Below are positions 51,719 through 63,258 of a stretch of 64,000 bases of DNA, in pieces. Position 1 is the stretch's first letter, and each line of letters begins with the position of its first letter. Position numbers and translations under genes: made by a program. The stretch comes from Isochrysis galbana. Its lineage: Eukaryota > Haptophyta > Isochrysidales > Isochrysidaceae. Under the pieces are notes generated by a model. It had not been told where the DNA came from, searched no databases, and saw nothing but the letters and a program-made list of their open reading frames with translations. Where the stretch lies: positions 2,454,192 to 2,518,191 of the forward strand of contig CM030935.1 in the NCBI GenBank assembly GCA_018136815.1. The letters are read 5' to 3'.

Positions 51719-52479
51719 AAAAAAAAAACCTTTTAATAGTCTTACCGCACTCGCGGCGAATGGAACCACTACCCACTACAAGTAGCACGTAGCATACTCT
51801 CTACACCCCCATTCCCCGGCCCTTCTCCCCCCGCCATCAGGCGGCTCCCCCCGTACACTACTAGGGGGATTGGGGTGGAGGGCTTAGATATGGTGCGGTG
51901 GCCCGCGCCCCCCCCCGGTGATCTTTCCCCCCCTTCCTCCTGTGTCTCCGAGTGGGCGGCCGACTCTGTCTCGTCTTATCCTGTAAACAGGCGCGAGACT
52001 TACCGATTTTCCGGTGGGCGGAGCTCTCGCTCGCGCCCACCCCCTTCTCCGCGCTCTCTCTCCCCTCTCCTGCGGCACGCGCGATGGCGCGCCTGCGGCA
52101 GGCCTCCAGCTGCCCTCTGGCGGCCCCTGGAGGCTCCTGGAGGCCAGCTCAGGGGGCAGAGGAGGCTGGGGCTGGGCCCTGGCCTCCCCTGCCTCTCCCT
52201 CGCTGGCGCTCCCGAGCCTCTGGGGCCCCCACGCTGCACCTGTCTGCCTGTCGACCAGGGGGGAGGGGGGGTTGGAGCATTTGGCTGGTCACGAGGGGCC
52301 AGGATGGGCGAATGGGGCGAGCCTGTGGGGAAGGGAGTGGGTCAGTAGGGCAGTGGCCTCCTGGCAAGCCATCAGGCATGCCAGGAGGATGGGTGGTTCC
52401 TCCCCCATGGCAGGGGAGGAGTGGAGAGAGGGGGGGGCTCGTGCCCCCCCATGGGTCAACCAAGTATAAACTTAGTTGA
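51719..52479 (-). mobile_element. S element copy 5, complete
   Basis: 761 bp flanked by GACTTCTAAAACA (51706-51718 and 52480-52492), 13 of 13. The matching unoccupied site is at 61854-61866 in the other K copy. On the minus strand: 5' hairpin, G/C hairpin, GC-rich body, CCGC-GAGT-GCGG, TAAGACTATTAAAAGG, T run. Confidence 0.93.
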
Positions 52480-52547
52480 GACTTCTAAAACAGAAAGGTC
52501 GATCGCGGATGCGACATGCACCTGTCTGCCTGTCGAACAGGGGGGGG

Positions 52548-53175
52548 TGGGAAAAAAACATCTGAAGATTCAGGGCTACGACACCTACTATCGGCAGGTT
52601 CCTTACGCCTTCTATCCGACATCGCCCCTCTTCCCTTCACTCCTCCCCTTTCCCGAGAAACTTTCCCTTTCCCCCTTTGTTCCTTTGTCTCTTTGTCTTC
52701 GGTTTCCGGGGTGCGGCCCAGGTACGCTACCTTGGGCCCGGTTCGGGTGGTTGGTGGGTTCCAGGAGGGCCTTTTATGTTTTGTATTTTGGCCTCTCTCT
52801 CTCTGGTTGTGTGCCTTCTTTCGCGTCCGTGGTGGCTTCTTCCTATTATTGGTTTTTCGTCTCGTAGGTGTTGAAAAGCAAAGCTCTGCTTAGGTGTGCG
52901 AATCTCTCCGGCGTTCGGTTCGGATTAGTACAGCATTTTTGGAAAATTCATATCCGTCGTAGTGTACTCTGTAAAAGTCGGTGATAATATGTATCGCCAC
53001 GCGAGTAGATATAGGATGGCGGTTGCTGGTGGCACGGAGGAGCTGGGGTATATGAATAGGTTGTCTCTAGCCCGTTCCTCTTTAGTTCTGTGCCCTTCGG
53101 GCGTGTGACGTGTGATTATGTTGATCCTTTCGAATATTTTCACTAGGCTCGGGCATTCTTCCATGTGCACGGATG
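52548..53175 (-). mobile_element. LINE family B, 3' part
   Basis: A run and ACATCTGAAGATTCAGGGCT at 52551 (3' end in reverse), the CTTCGGTTTCCGGGG UTR block near 52690-52710, and a minus-strand frame 53170-52925: 'NLFIYPSSSVPPATAILYLL' and 'AWRYILSPTFTEY', matching the LINE B copy at 8860-10371. 5'-truncated. Confidence 0.8.
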
Positions 53176-53230
53176 ATTCTTCAGCCGGTAGAGTGTAAGT
53201 GTACAGGGAGAAAGGGAGTGAGTGGTCTGG

Positions 53231-53332
53231 GGTATAGGCTATACATAGTATAGGCGATGGCGTGAGTCGGTACCGCGAGTGCGTGGTCTTTATAGCTAGC
53301 GGTAGTAGCCTGAATCTTCATATGTAATTTTT
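53231..53332 (+). repeat. Short repeat with LINE B-type tail
   Basis: TATAGGCGATGGCGTGAGTC, TGCGTGGTCTTTATAGCTAG, CGGTAGTAGCCTGAATCTTC, then a T-rich end. Second copy of the 90-base unit at 16727-16814. Confidence 0.6.
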
Positions 53333-53344
53333 TAAGTTTAGTTG

Positions 53345-53634
53345 TAAGTGGCAAAGTGCAAAGTCTAGCTAGGTGTGTTGCAGGTGCAGGGGGCAGGGGG
53401 CCATGGTGGCGACCTATTCGGCGCCAGTGCGCGTCGTCAACCCGCGCTCTCTCACGTGTGGGATTTGGATGGGCTGGATGGGAAATGGGAGGGCTCCGGG
53501 ACAAGCTGCCCTCGGCGACGTGGGGCGTCCCCAGTGGGGCGTGGTGGTGGTGGTGTGGTACGGCGGGGGGGGCCTGGGGATCGGGAGCGGTCGCGGCACG
53601 CTCCATAGCTCAAACGATGAACATAATTTTATGT
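53345..53634 (-). mobile_element. LINE-type 'MERA' 5' end next to the neuferricin stop
   Basis: Hairpin ACATAA-TT-TTATGT (53634-53621), 14 bases, ATG at 53606 'MERAATAPDPQAPPAVPHHH'. The element's 5' boundary lies within a few bases of the neuferricin stop codon (53636-53634). Confidence 0.45.
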
Positions 53635-54404
53635 CAATATTTCTTATAAATGCGGCAACGAGTGGCTCGCTCATCGCACCCATCATAGACCTCGAGCGTG
53701 CCGCCGATGGCCGGCGCGGCCTTTTCATAGACTCGTTCAGGTGGCACACATGCGCAACGCTTTTTCTTGCCATTGGCATAGGTGAGCAGGCGAGGAAACC
53801 CGATCCATTCGCGTGTCACACCACCTGATTTGGTGGTGCACCAAATGACCGACCCCTCGTCCTGTGACCACTTGGAGTTACATCCAGGAAGCAATACTTT
53901 GAGCTCTTGGGAATTCTTTTTCTCTTCGGCAAGCTTCTTCCAAGGGAAGATGCCCGTGGCAACTCCGTTAGCGTCATAGTGGCGGCCAATGACTTTCCCG
54001 ACGCGCGTGTATACCTCGTGGTTGACAAAGAAGCCGTGCCAGTCGGCAACGGCACTCAATTCATCCGTCGAAAGGTTGTCGATGTCATCTGTCCGGCCGA
54101 CGCCGTTGGCATCGCCAGTTGTGAAAGATCGCGAGGAGTCCCTCCCTGCCATGTGGTGGTAGGCGCGGCCCTTGGCATAGTGCTGCGCCCCAGTACTCAC
54201 GTCGAACACATCTCCTAGAATGGCCAGATAGATCTTCTGTCCATTCTCCCCGTTGTAAACAGCGAGCTCTTCTGCCGTGAAAAGCTTCGAGTGCGGAGTC
54301 GTGGCCGCCGACTCGTCCGCGCAGGCCTCTTGGGCTTCTGCAGCGACACGCGCACCGGCGGCGAGTAGGACAAGGACAAGAATGCTCGTCGGTCTGCTGC
54401 GCAT
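53634..54404 (-). CDS. CYB5D2: Neuferricin-like cytochrome b5-domain protein
   Basis: 256 residues from ATG 54404, intronless. A membrane- or lumen-associated haem-binding protein of the MAPR family. Hydrophobic signal peptide ('SILVLVLLAAGARVAAEA'), then the cytochrome b5-like fold: 'LFTAEELAVYNGENGQKIYL', 'AILGDVFDVSTGAQHYAKGR', 'YHHMAGRDSSRSFTTGD', 'DDIDNLSTDELSAVADWHGF'. The C-terminal part, 'LPGCNSKWSQDEGSVIWC' and 'SGGVTREWIGFPR', is the neuferricin-specific extension. Tyr in 'QHYAKGRAYH' is the likely haem ligand site of MAPR proteins. The gene ends against a retrotransposon 5' end, so its 3' UTR must come from mobile DNA. A 23-bp upstream motif is shared with the prolyl 4-hydroxylase gene. 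Confidence 0.93.
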   Translation of the reverse strand: MRSRPTSILVLVLLAAGARVAAEAQEACADESAATTPHSKLFTAEELAVYNGENGQKIYLAILGDVFDVSTGAQHYAKGRAYHHMAGRDSSRSFTTGDANGVGRTDDIDNLSTDELSAVADWHGFFVNHEVYTRVGKVIGRHYDANGVATGIFPWKKLAEEKKNSQELKVLLPGCNSKWSQDEGSVIWCTTKSGGVTREWIGFPRLLTYANGKKKRCACVPPERVYEKAAPAIGGTLEVYDGCDERATRCRIYKKY

Positions 54405-54566
54405 GGGCCGCTGCCCAGTCGCAGTCACAGACGTCTGAATCAGCGAGCAGACAAAGGGAGAGAGGCACGACCAGGGGGTGGGCTACAGTAGCCGGCTGGA
54501 AAGGGAGGAGAAGACCCCAGAAGCTAACTCACTACTTTAGAGTATGAACGGCGAATTGTTGTGTCA

Positions 54567-54589
54567 GAGTTTTCTTGTTGTCCTAGTTT
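54567..54589. promoter_or_regulatory. Shared 23-bp upstream motif, copy 2
   Basis: GAGTTTTCTTGTTGTCC + TAGTTT, 163 bases upstream of the neuferricin ATG; one difference from the copy at 36893-36915. Confidence 0.5.
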
Positions 54590-54604
54590 AATCCTAGTGC
54601 TGAG

Positions 54605-55236
54605 GGACCGTGCCTCATCGGCAACGGAGCTCCTACCCCGCGATGGGGGTGTGCGCGGTTGGTGCATGGCTCGTCCGGTGTATGTGGCTAGGGATGCTAG
54701 CCAACACGACCTCTTACAAGACTACAATTTCTAACGTGGTACCCCCGCCGAGAGCCGAGAGACGAGAGACCACCTCGACTTCTACAACAATAGCGCGCTC
54801 GACGACGCCGCTCAAGGGTACAACACCACAACGAATAAACTCGACAAATTAGTTGAAAATCTTTTCTTCGACTCAGCGGCCGCAGACCGCGCCACACGCT
54901 CCTCCAAGTGCCAAGTGGTGGTGGTGGGACCTGGACCATATGACCATATGCCATATGACATATGACATATGACCATATGCCATATGGCCAAATCACTCAA
55001 AGAGGGTGCAACTTGAGGTTCCTTTTTTTTTTACCCCCCCCCCCCCCCATTGCCATTTTCTACACCTACTTTCACCACCCCCAAAAATGTGTCCCTAGAT
55101 GCAAATGCCTATGGGTCCAATTGTTGCAGACGGTTCGCTGCTTGTCACGGGACGAGGGGGTCGGCCGCGCGGGTTGATTTCAAATAATAAAGCAGTCATC
55201 TTCATGTTTATCATCGTGATATTATCTACGCTATTT
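54605..55236. other. No gene; CATATG array
   Basis: 54938-54988 holds about eight CATATG units with AC/CC spacers. GTGCAACTTGAGGTTCC plus T and C runs at 55006-55050 resembles 58608-58635. No coding region supported. Confidence 0.6.
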
Positions 55237-56583
55237 CTAGGCGGGAAGCATTGCGTGAAACATCACTTTGGATGTCGTCAGAGGTTTTACCCGAACCCCT
55301 ACAAAGTCTTTCCGCATCTTGAGATGCTCGCTAACAACTTTGAACTCATTGAAAGAGATAAAGCCGAGTTCCCGCATGGTGTCCCTTAGCATAAGCCCAC
55401 CGGCATTGCCATATGTGTCCCCCCCTTGGCGTGTTCTTGTGTCTCTCAAGGTGTCTTCGACGCAGTTAAAGTCGCCCCCTATCAGGGTGTTTACGTCGGC
55501 TCCCAGGCCCGTCTGTGCCAGTTCCGTTATTTGCTCTATTCTAGTGTTTTGGTTGGCGCTAAGGTATATAGAGACCATTTCTATCATACTGTCGTCTATC
55601 CTACATCGGACCTTGAGACATCTACTTTCCAGCAACTCTACTGCCGTGTCCGGTAGTAGTTTCACTCTCGGGGAGGAATCGCATACCGCGATCCCCACCC
55701 CGCTCGCCGGGTTGGGTACACGCAACCGATTCACAGCGGCGACCAACATAAAATGCATCAGACTCTGCGGGAAGCATAGAGAAAACTCGACACACCTAGC
55801 TAGGTGCCCATCCACGCTCCAGATATTTCAAACCATAGAAGCCGTAGCGGGATACACCCCGGCGAAAGACAGATCGACGACTCAAAAAACTAAAGATAGA
55901 CTATTCGCATACCCGCGAACTCTCCGTCCGACGCCGGATTGCCTCAAAGCCCTTTACCTAATAGCATGGAGATACATCATAAGCGACTTCTACAAGGTGG
56001 AATTCGAAAACCACACCTTCCACCACGTGCCGGTTATCGAGAGGGTTCTAAGCAGGTTCACGGTCCTCGTCTCCTCGTCAGAGGTCGAGAACCCCCGGAC
56101 AATTTCTTGACCGCACGCACGCGCAAGGCCTCCCAGGGAAGGAAGCCGAAAATTAAATCTCCTCACGACCTCAGCGCCCCTGTCCTCATAACCAATGATA
56201 AAGGCGCCCTAGTCATGAACACGAATCTATCTCTGGTAGCGAAAGCCCTCAACATAGCAGAGCGTCTAGCCTAACCAAGCGACCCCTCGCCGCGAGCCGC
56301 TCACCACCCGATAGCAGGCCTCGGATACACTGACCACAGCTGCCTGACACCCACCCAAGGAGCAAACACACAACAGCCGGTAGCCCGATGGCACAGGAGG
56401 AAGGCGAGAAACAGGCCATCGAGAATCGGTACACACCGTCTGCCACTGCACCCAGCCCCTAGGTAGAGCACGAGGGGACGAGCCGCGCAAGGCAGGTGGA
56501 GGGGGAGGGAAGGGAAGCGGGCGAGGCTGCGTAGATACAGTGCAGGGTCGCGCGCGCGGCGAGATTATTAAGAAGTTTTTTTT
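55237..56583 (+). mobile_element. LINE family A with inverted 5' part
   Basis: Two blocks in opposite orientation. 55240-55713 (minus) encodes the endonuclease middle: 'SGVGIAVCDSSPRVKLLPD', 'MVSIYLSANQNTRIEQITEL' and 'TLIGGDFNCVEDTLRD' with the GDFN motif. From about 55714 (plus) comes the C-terminal part: 'LGTRNRF', the Cys-His cluster with first Cys shifted ('IRLCGKHRENSTHLARC'), 'ALYLIAWRYIISDFYKVEF', ending 'ALNIAERLA' near 56272, with a frame change at about 56105. Then the family A 3' UTR, GAGATTATTAAGAAG and a T run. The RT domain is lost at the junction. The layout is that of a twin-primed insertion. Confidence 0.88.
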
Positions 56584-56772
56584 ACTAAGCAAATGAGCTA
56601 GCTTACTAAGCGCCCAACATTGGACACTGGAATAATCAATAATCGCTTAGTCCGTTAGTCCACATATATCACCCGATGCAAAAAGAAAACTCTGCGTGGC
56701 GCGCGGGGCGGGGACAGCGGAGCGAGCGGCGGCGCCCGAAGCGAGTGGCGTGGCGCGGCCACCCCCTTGGCC

Positions 56773-57369
56773 ATGCTGCCGCTCTCGCTGCTGCGGACGG
56801 CGACGGGTAATCCTATGGTGCGCGGAAGCATGGCCTACACGTCTAAATCCACCTGCACGACCCCTTCTTGTTCTCGCGCCCTTGACTCCCACACCTCCCT
56901 TGCCTTTGCCCATGCAGCTCGTCGAGCTGAAGAACGGTGAGACGTTCAATGGGACTCTGGTCGGTTGCGACACTTGGATGAATATCAGGTGCGGTCTGGC
57001 GGCCAGGGATATGATCCAAAGTGTGCGTGCTTGTTTCATGCCCCGTGCTTCACCCCGGACTCCGGCGCTTGTCCCCACAGCTTGAAAGAAGTCATCTGCA
57101 CTTCTCGCGATGGCGACCGCTTCTGGAGGTTGCCAGAGGTCATCATCCGTGGAAACAACATCAAGTACCTTCGCATTCCTGAGGAGGTCATCGATATGGT
57201 CCCCGAAGAGGATATCAAGGCGGTCCCAGGCAAAGGGGGCAAAGGCGGCAAAGGCGATGGACGCGGTGGACGTGGGGGGCGTGGAGGGAAGGGCGACGGG
57301 CGTGGAGGGGGTAAGGGTGGAATGGGCGGGCGTGGGGCCGGCCGAGCATCCGGCCGTGGCAGGGGCTAA
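56773..57369 (+). CDS. LSM4: U6 snRNA-associated Sm-like protein LSm4
   Basis: Exons 56773-56817, 56918-56988, 57081-57369; 405 bases, 134 residues. Part of the LSm2-8 ring on U6 snRNA (splicing) and the LSm1-7 ring (mRNA decay). Sm1 motif '[20 protein letters not shown]', '[19 protein letters not shown]' (rebuilt across intron 2, AG|C), Sm2 '[17 protein letters not shown]', then a Gly/Arg-rich tail with RGG repeats, typical for LSm4. Begins '[15 protein letters not shown]'. A G-rich 3' flank follows. Confidence 0.97.
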
Positions 57370-58200
57370 CGTGTCTTTGAAGATCCTTGAGATGATCAGC
57401 GTAGATTTCAAACTGGCAGGGGTTGTGGGCTCGCACATCGCGTCCGTGAGAGACATGGCGAGGCGCCGGTCATCGCCGACTCGGGTTTGTACCACACATG
57501 ATATGTGTCCAGCTAGCATCATTTCAGACTCCGGGCACGTGTGCGCGTGAGCAGCAGAGCTCGTTTCTGCTCAGACGTGCTCAGCCGCTGAGTTGCCTTT
57601 GGGGAATCGCACCTGGCCTCCGTCTCGAGGGCTTTCGAGGAATGGTATATTACATACACGTTGTACTTGCTGGCCCTCCTTACTTGCGACTATGCCTTGC
57701 AGCTGCGTTTGTGCGGTTATTGCGGCTCTATGCTTGCGATGTGGTAGCGTGTTGCATTTTGGCCGACGAATCCCCGGTAGCTCATGGCGGGACACGGTTG
57801 TGCTGAATGTGCTATTAGCGGAGTAAGTGGAATCTTCTGGCTCGTCGCGTCCTAGTGCATGCTTCCCGCGACTGACGACTGAATGAATCTTCACCGTGTG
57901 CCTGCTGCTGAGCGCGCGATACTTCTAGCTTTTGGGCATTAGCTTTTGATATCTTCTGCGTCAGAATGTACGTGGGGGGGGGGTTTACTTTTGCAGATTT
58001 AGGGCTAACACCTATGGGGATCTAGATCTAGGTACTACCTACCAAAATTATAAAATTAATTAATGTTATATCCCCGGTTGTCGCGTCAGGCCTAGCGTCA
58101 GGTACACCAGGTAGGAGTCAGGTGGGTGAGACCTGACGGTGATCGTAAGGGTGACACGGAGCGCGATATACTTTTACTTTTATAATTATAGTATAAATAA
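57370..58200. other. No gene recognised
   Basis: Short frames only. AT-rich near 58030-58070; a G run at 57976-57984. Confidence 0.4.
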
Positions 58201-58202
58201 AC

Positions 58203-58250
58203 CTTATAATATTCTCACCGCACACGCGGCCGTGGACCCACTACTTTTTG
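58203..58250 (-). mobile_element. S element 3'-tail fragment
   Basis: AAACCTTATAATATTCTCACCG, CACACGCGGCCGTGGACCCA is the reverse of the S copy 3 end; 3' hairpin CCGC-GTGT-GCGG. Only the last 48 bases are present, an extreme 5' truncation. Confidence 0.75.
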
Positions 58251-58362
58251 GAAGCAAGCAAGGCAGTCATGATAAATAAGGATAAAAGGGCAATAGAGGA
58301 GAGAGAGAGAGAAGGAAGGGAAAGGAAGGGAAGAGGAGAGAGGGGGGGGGGGGAGAGGGAGG

Positions 58363-58555
<193 letters not shown>

Positions 58556-59465
58556 CTAGAAGTGGCGCTCGCGCCCTTTTGCTCTTCACCGTTATTTGTG
58601 CTCAGAAGGTGCAACTCGAGGTTCCCTTTTTTGTCACAACCATCCTGTCTATTTTGGTCATAATGTTCATTGACCCCCCCTGTTTTGGCACACCCACACC
58701 CCTCCCGTCGCTGGCAACCCCACTCGGATCGACAGAACTGCACCTTGAGCACTTGCACGCTCTCCACCCATAGTTTGCAAGGAGAATACACGACCTTTAA
58801 TGGAGTGTCGTCGCTGTATACGGTTTACAAACACGGAGATTACGATGTGCGAGGTAGATCTTCAATGAAGATCTCTTGTTCTTGAATGAAGATTCACAGA
58901 CAGAGCTTTGAGGATGTGCTAGTGCTAGACGAGCGATGGAACACGCCACTTGCCACTTGCGCCTCAACTTGGACGATCGACCGCCCGAGTTGAAGAATGC
59001 AACCATGCCCGCTCGAGCGCGCTCGAGTTATGTGGAATTCAGACCGCCAAACGTCCGCCCTTGCACGCCCATGGCCAGGATGCCGGGCGGATGGCGAAGT
59101 CTTCAGACGACTTCACGCAGTTTCAACGCCATTTGCTGCAAAGCCAAGGGCAAGCGATTCATCAGGGGTCCCCAGAACGCATTTCGTGCCAGTCACCGCC
59201 ACTCCGCTTGCAACCGTGTGAATGAGTTGAAGCATTCGCGTCCCTTTTCCCATTCTGTGCTGTGCGTAGGCCGTGTAGCGATAATAATATCTCTACAAGG
59301 CATCTCAACCCACCCGAACACGAGACTACCCCCTTCGTGCGTGCGAATACGTAATATACGTTCTAGTAGTAAATACAATAACCTTCCCCGCCGTGCGGCT
59401 TCGGCACTTCTGACCGGTCCGCCGCCGCGTCGCCAGACCCTCGCCCTCCTCCCTCCACCCCTCCC
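58556..59465. other. No gene recognised
   Basis: Holds the second GTGCAACTCGAGGTTCCC block (58608) and several overlapping frames; one short stretch ('MAKSSDDFTQFQRHLLQSQG', near 59093) looks coding-like but has no partner exon. Confidence 0.4.
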
Positions 59466-59470
59466 TCCCT

Positions 59471-59486
59471 CCCCCCCCCCCCCCCC
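59471..59486 (+). promoter_or_regulatory. C tract just 5' of pyrE
   Basis: 16 C bases ending 17 bases before the ATG, after further CCCT units. Closest case of the coding-strand C tracts in this window. Confidence 0.45.
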
Positions 59487-59503
59487 TTCTAGCCGCGCGC
59501 GCG

Positions 59504-60477
<974 letters not shown>

Positions 60478-60479
60478 GC

Positions 60480-61050
60480 GAGCATGTATAATTGGTTGGA
60501 TGACAAAGGAATTGGCGAGTGAATGACAAACGACGACGCCGGAGCCGCCGTCATCGCCGCGGCAGCGCGTCGGGCAATAGACCTCCATACGCCAATCAAT
60601 GATTCTGGTTGTTGCGCATCCTTGTTCCAAAATCATTGGGAAAAAAAACTTCAAGTGAGAGCTGTCGGTGAGAGGGTGTCTGCCCTCCTCAAATGTGGGG
60701 CGCAGCTCATCTATCTTACTAGGTGGAATGCCATCCATAGGCGAACGCCTCGACGGCGGTGTAGCAGTAGAGCAGCTTGGCGCGATCACGTGGCGCCTAG
60801 CACCCTGCTGATCCTGGTTCCTGTCGTAGTGGTCGGTGATATAGGCTCACTTGTCTTGGTTGGATTCTGACCGGCAAGTATACTGAGCCATTCGATTCCT
60901 ACGTTTGGAGCTGTAAATTGTGAAAATGGAAATGGACAACCGCACATGGAGGCACTCGATCCGTCCGCAAGTGCGAGCCATACCAAATCTGAGAGCCCCA
61001 TTGCCCACCTTGAGACAAAATGCACACCCAGTAAGAAGTCACCACGGCCG
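60480..61050. other. No gene recognised
   Basis: Short frames only until the retroelement fragment. Confidence 0.4.
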
Positions 61051-61054
61051 CGAT

Positions 61055-61500
61055 CGCTCCGGCGTCCATGAGGCGGCACATGTACGAAGGGCCGGACTGC
61101 ACGCCGAACGGTAAGTAGTTGAACTCGTATTTTTGCCGATGAGTGCAGAAAGCCGTGATAGGCTTGTCCGACTCTTTGATCGGCATGCACCAGAAGCCAG
61201 AGGCCAGGTCCAGGAGGCACAAAAAGAGCGAGTCCCTGGAGCCTTGGCCTCGCGAGAGACGATCGATAGCCTCCACGGTGAGAGGGAGAGGGCTATCGGA
61301 GATTCGCAGCTTCGAATTAGTGTCGCGATAGTCGACGCAGAAGCGCACGGAGCCATCCTTCTTGCCGACTAGCACTACCCTAGATGCCCAGGGCGAGTTA
61401 GATTTGCGAATGATGCCCGCCGCCTCCATCTCGGCGACGTGCTTGTCGACAATGGCCCTGCCTTCGTCTCCCATCTTGGACGGAGCGTGACGGGGCGACG
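61055..61500 (-). mobile_element. Ty3/gypsy-type reverse transcriptase fragment
   Basis: Minus-strand frame: 'HVAEMEAAGIIRKSNSPWAS', 'RVVLVGKKDGSVRFCVDYRD', 'LDLASGFWCMPIKESDKPIT', 'AFCTHRQKYEFNYLPFGVQS'. These are the first RT blocks of LTR retrotransposons (SPWASxVVLVxKKDGxxRxCVDYR). It breaks off before the YxDD box. No LTRs or other domains recognised. Confidence 0.85.
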
Positions 61501-61624
61501 GACGATCCGACGGGGCGACAGTTACGCACAGGAATAAGGAGGGAATCTTTCGAAAACCCTTAAGTGATTTGATGAAGACCGAAGTAAAATAGCGCCACGA
61601 TATAATCCAACGGCCAACACCTGA

Positions 61625-61884
61625 GGGGGAATCAGGGTCACACATGGGGCGGTTCCTTGCACCGGCGATACCTGACCGCGCGACTTAGCCTAAAACGCGA
61701 GGAGCACGCAAGGAGGTAAGCCAGGTGGGGGGCAAGCAGGCGACAAAGGAGGCGATAAAGGAGGCGAGGGCAACAAGGGCGAATGGACGAATGTAGGACA
61801 CTACGACGGTGACTCGTGGCTAGCCTGCAAGGAGGGAACAAAGAAACGCAAACAACTTCTAAAACAAAAAGGTCGATCGCGGAT
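61625..61884 (+). repeat. Repeat family K, copy 2 (no S insertion)
   Basis: Matches 51400-51718 plus 52480-52505 and carries the uninterrupted site AACTTCTAAAACA (61854-61866). Confidence 0.7.
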
Positions 61885-62027
61885 GCGACACCGAAGAAAA
61901 AGGAAAGAAGGGGGGCAGGCAGGGGAAGAGGTGGGGAAAGGGAACTTGAGGGCGGTGTAGGCTGAGAAGGGGGACCCCGTCAATGTAGTAGGTGTGTAGC
62001 CCGGAAACTTCAGATGTTTTTTTTTGA
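61885..62027 (+). mobile_element. LINE family B 3' UTR, truncated
   Basis: CCGAAGAAAAAGGAAAGAAG, GGGGGCAGGCAGGGGAAG, GTAGGTGTGTAGCCCGGAAA, CTTCAGATG and a T run: the LINE B 3' end without coding sequence. Confidence 0.8.
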
Positions 62028-62059
62028 GACTTGAGACGCTATTCGCCGATGAATCTTGT

Positions 62060-62610
62060 AGGATCTTCACTAAGCATGGATGAATCCCTTTCGCGCCTTT
62101 TCTGTGTGCAATCCTTCTCTACTAGGACGACGAGTTCTCTTCTGGCCAATTGTTTCCTTCTTTGCTCTCTCTGTTGACCCACCGTGGCTTTCGCTCCCGT
62201 GTTTGTGTTTATTACGTGTTGCCCTTGTTTATGTTAGAAAGTGGTGTGGCGTGTCTTCGTACGCACCCAGCAGCCGTCGCAGCGCTCTGCGATCGAAGCC
62301 ATGCCGTGACCCCTCGTACCCTTGAGCCCCTACTGCCTTGTGTGTGGTCTCTCGCTAGTAATCACCCACTAGAGAGTGACTCAATCTGTTCCTATGGACC
62401 CATCACCATCACCGCCCTCTGCACCGCCAAACCCGCCCTCGCCGCCGCGCGCGGACCCCGTTACCACTGCACCCGTGCCCAAGCCTTCCCAAGTATCTTC
62501 ACCCGCTACCCAAGTCGATAGGCCGCCTACGGACGCGTGGGTTGCCAAGGATGGAGTCTCAGGATCCTTACCCGGATCCTGGGGCCAGTCCATCTCCACA
62601 ATATATAGCA
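62060..62610 (+). repeat. Repeat family F, copy without insertion E
   Basis: Contains the continuous CTCGCTAGTAATCACCCA site (62351-62368) that is duplicated around element E at 30761/31697, then ATG 62394 'MDPSPSPPSAPPNPPSPPRA' and 'DPVTTAPVPKPSQVSSPATQ'. It ends near CAGTCCATCTCCACAA. Confidence 0.65.
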
Positions 62611-62621
62611 GTAATATGTAG

Positions 62622-63218
62622 TACTACCTCCGTCTCAAAACTGAGACGTGAGGGAAGAGAAGAATAAGGTTGGCTTGCTAAGGGCTTGGCCCAATAAAAA
62701 ACAGATTAGTGAGGGGGCTAGAGGGTACATTGGGGCTAAATGCCCATGACATTGAATAGATTTTGCTCTCAACTCACTCATCGCCTAGGCACTCCTACCA
62801 CAAGAGGTGTTTTCACGCTTCCCTCATCTCCTTCTTCCATCGCCGAGGCAGGAGGCGTGGTTGGAGGCTCGGGTGCTGAAGCACTGCCGCCTCCGCCAGC
62901 GCGCTTTCCCGAGTCGCCTCCTGTGCGTACGCTATGCTGCGGGGGCTCGGCGACCTTCAACCTCGCCATCCAGCTTGCGCGCCCACTTCGGCTTCGCGCC
63001 AAGACTCCCGCCAGCGGCATACCTCTACATCAATTTTCTTTGGACCTCTCCAAGAAAAATTATGTATACAAGGCCACCTCTGAGGCTGTACACTCAAAAT
63101 CATGGAGGGGTGTTCGCCCCAGTGTACTCGCTATATAACTAACAAGATCGTTTTCATTCATGTGCTCTCTGATCGGCGTGAAACCGCCAAAGGCTTCAGT
63201 TTTGAGACAGAGGTAGTA
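62622..63218. mobile_element. Short TIR element with mariner/Stowaway-like ends
   Basis: 597 bp between TACTACCTCCGTCTCAAAAC (62622) and its reverse complement ending 63218 (22 of 24). It shares the word GGGTACATTGGGGC with the larger element at 29957-32111. No transposase, so MITE-like. Confidence 0.65.
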
Positions 63219-63258
63219 GTATATGTCCATATCCCCCCACCAGTATCTGTATTTGGCC

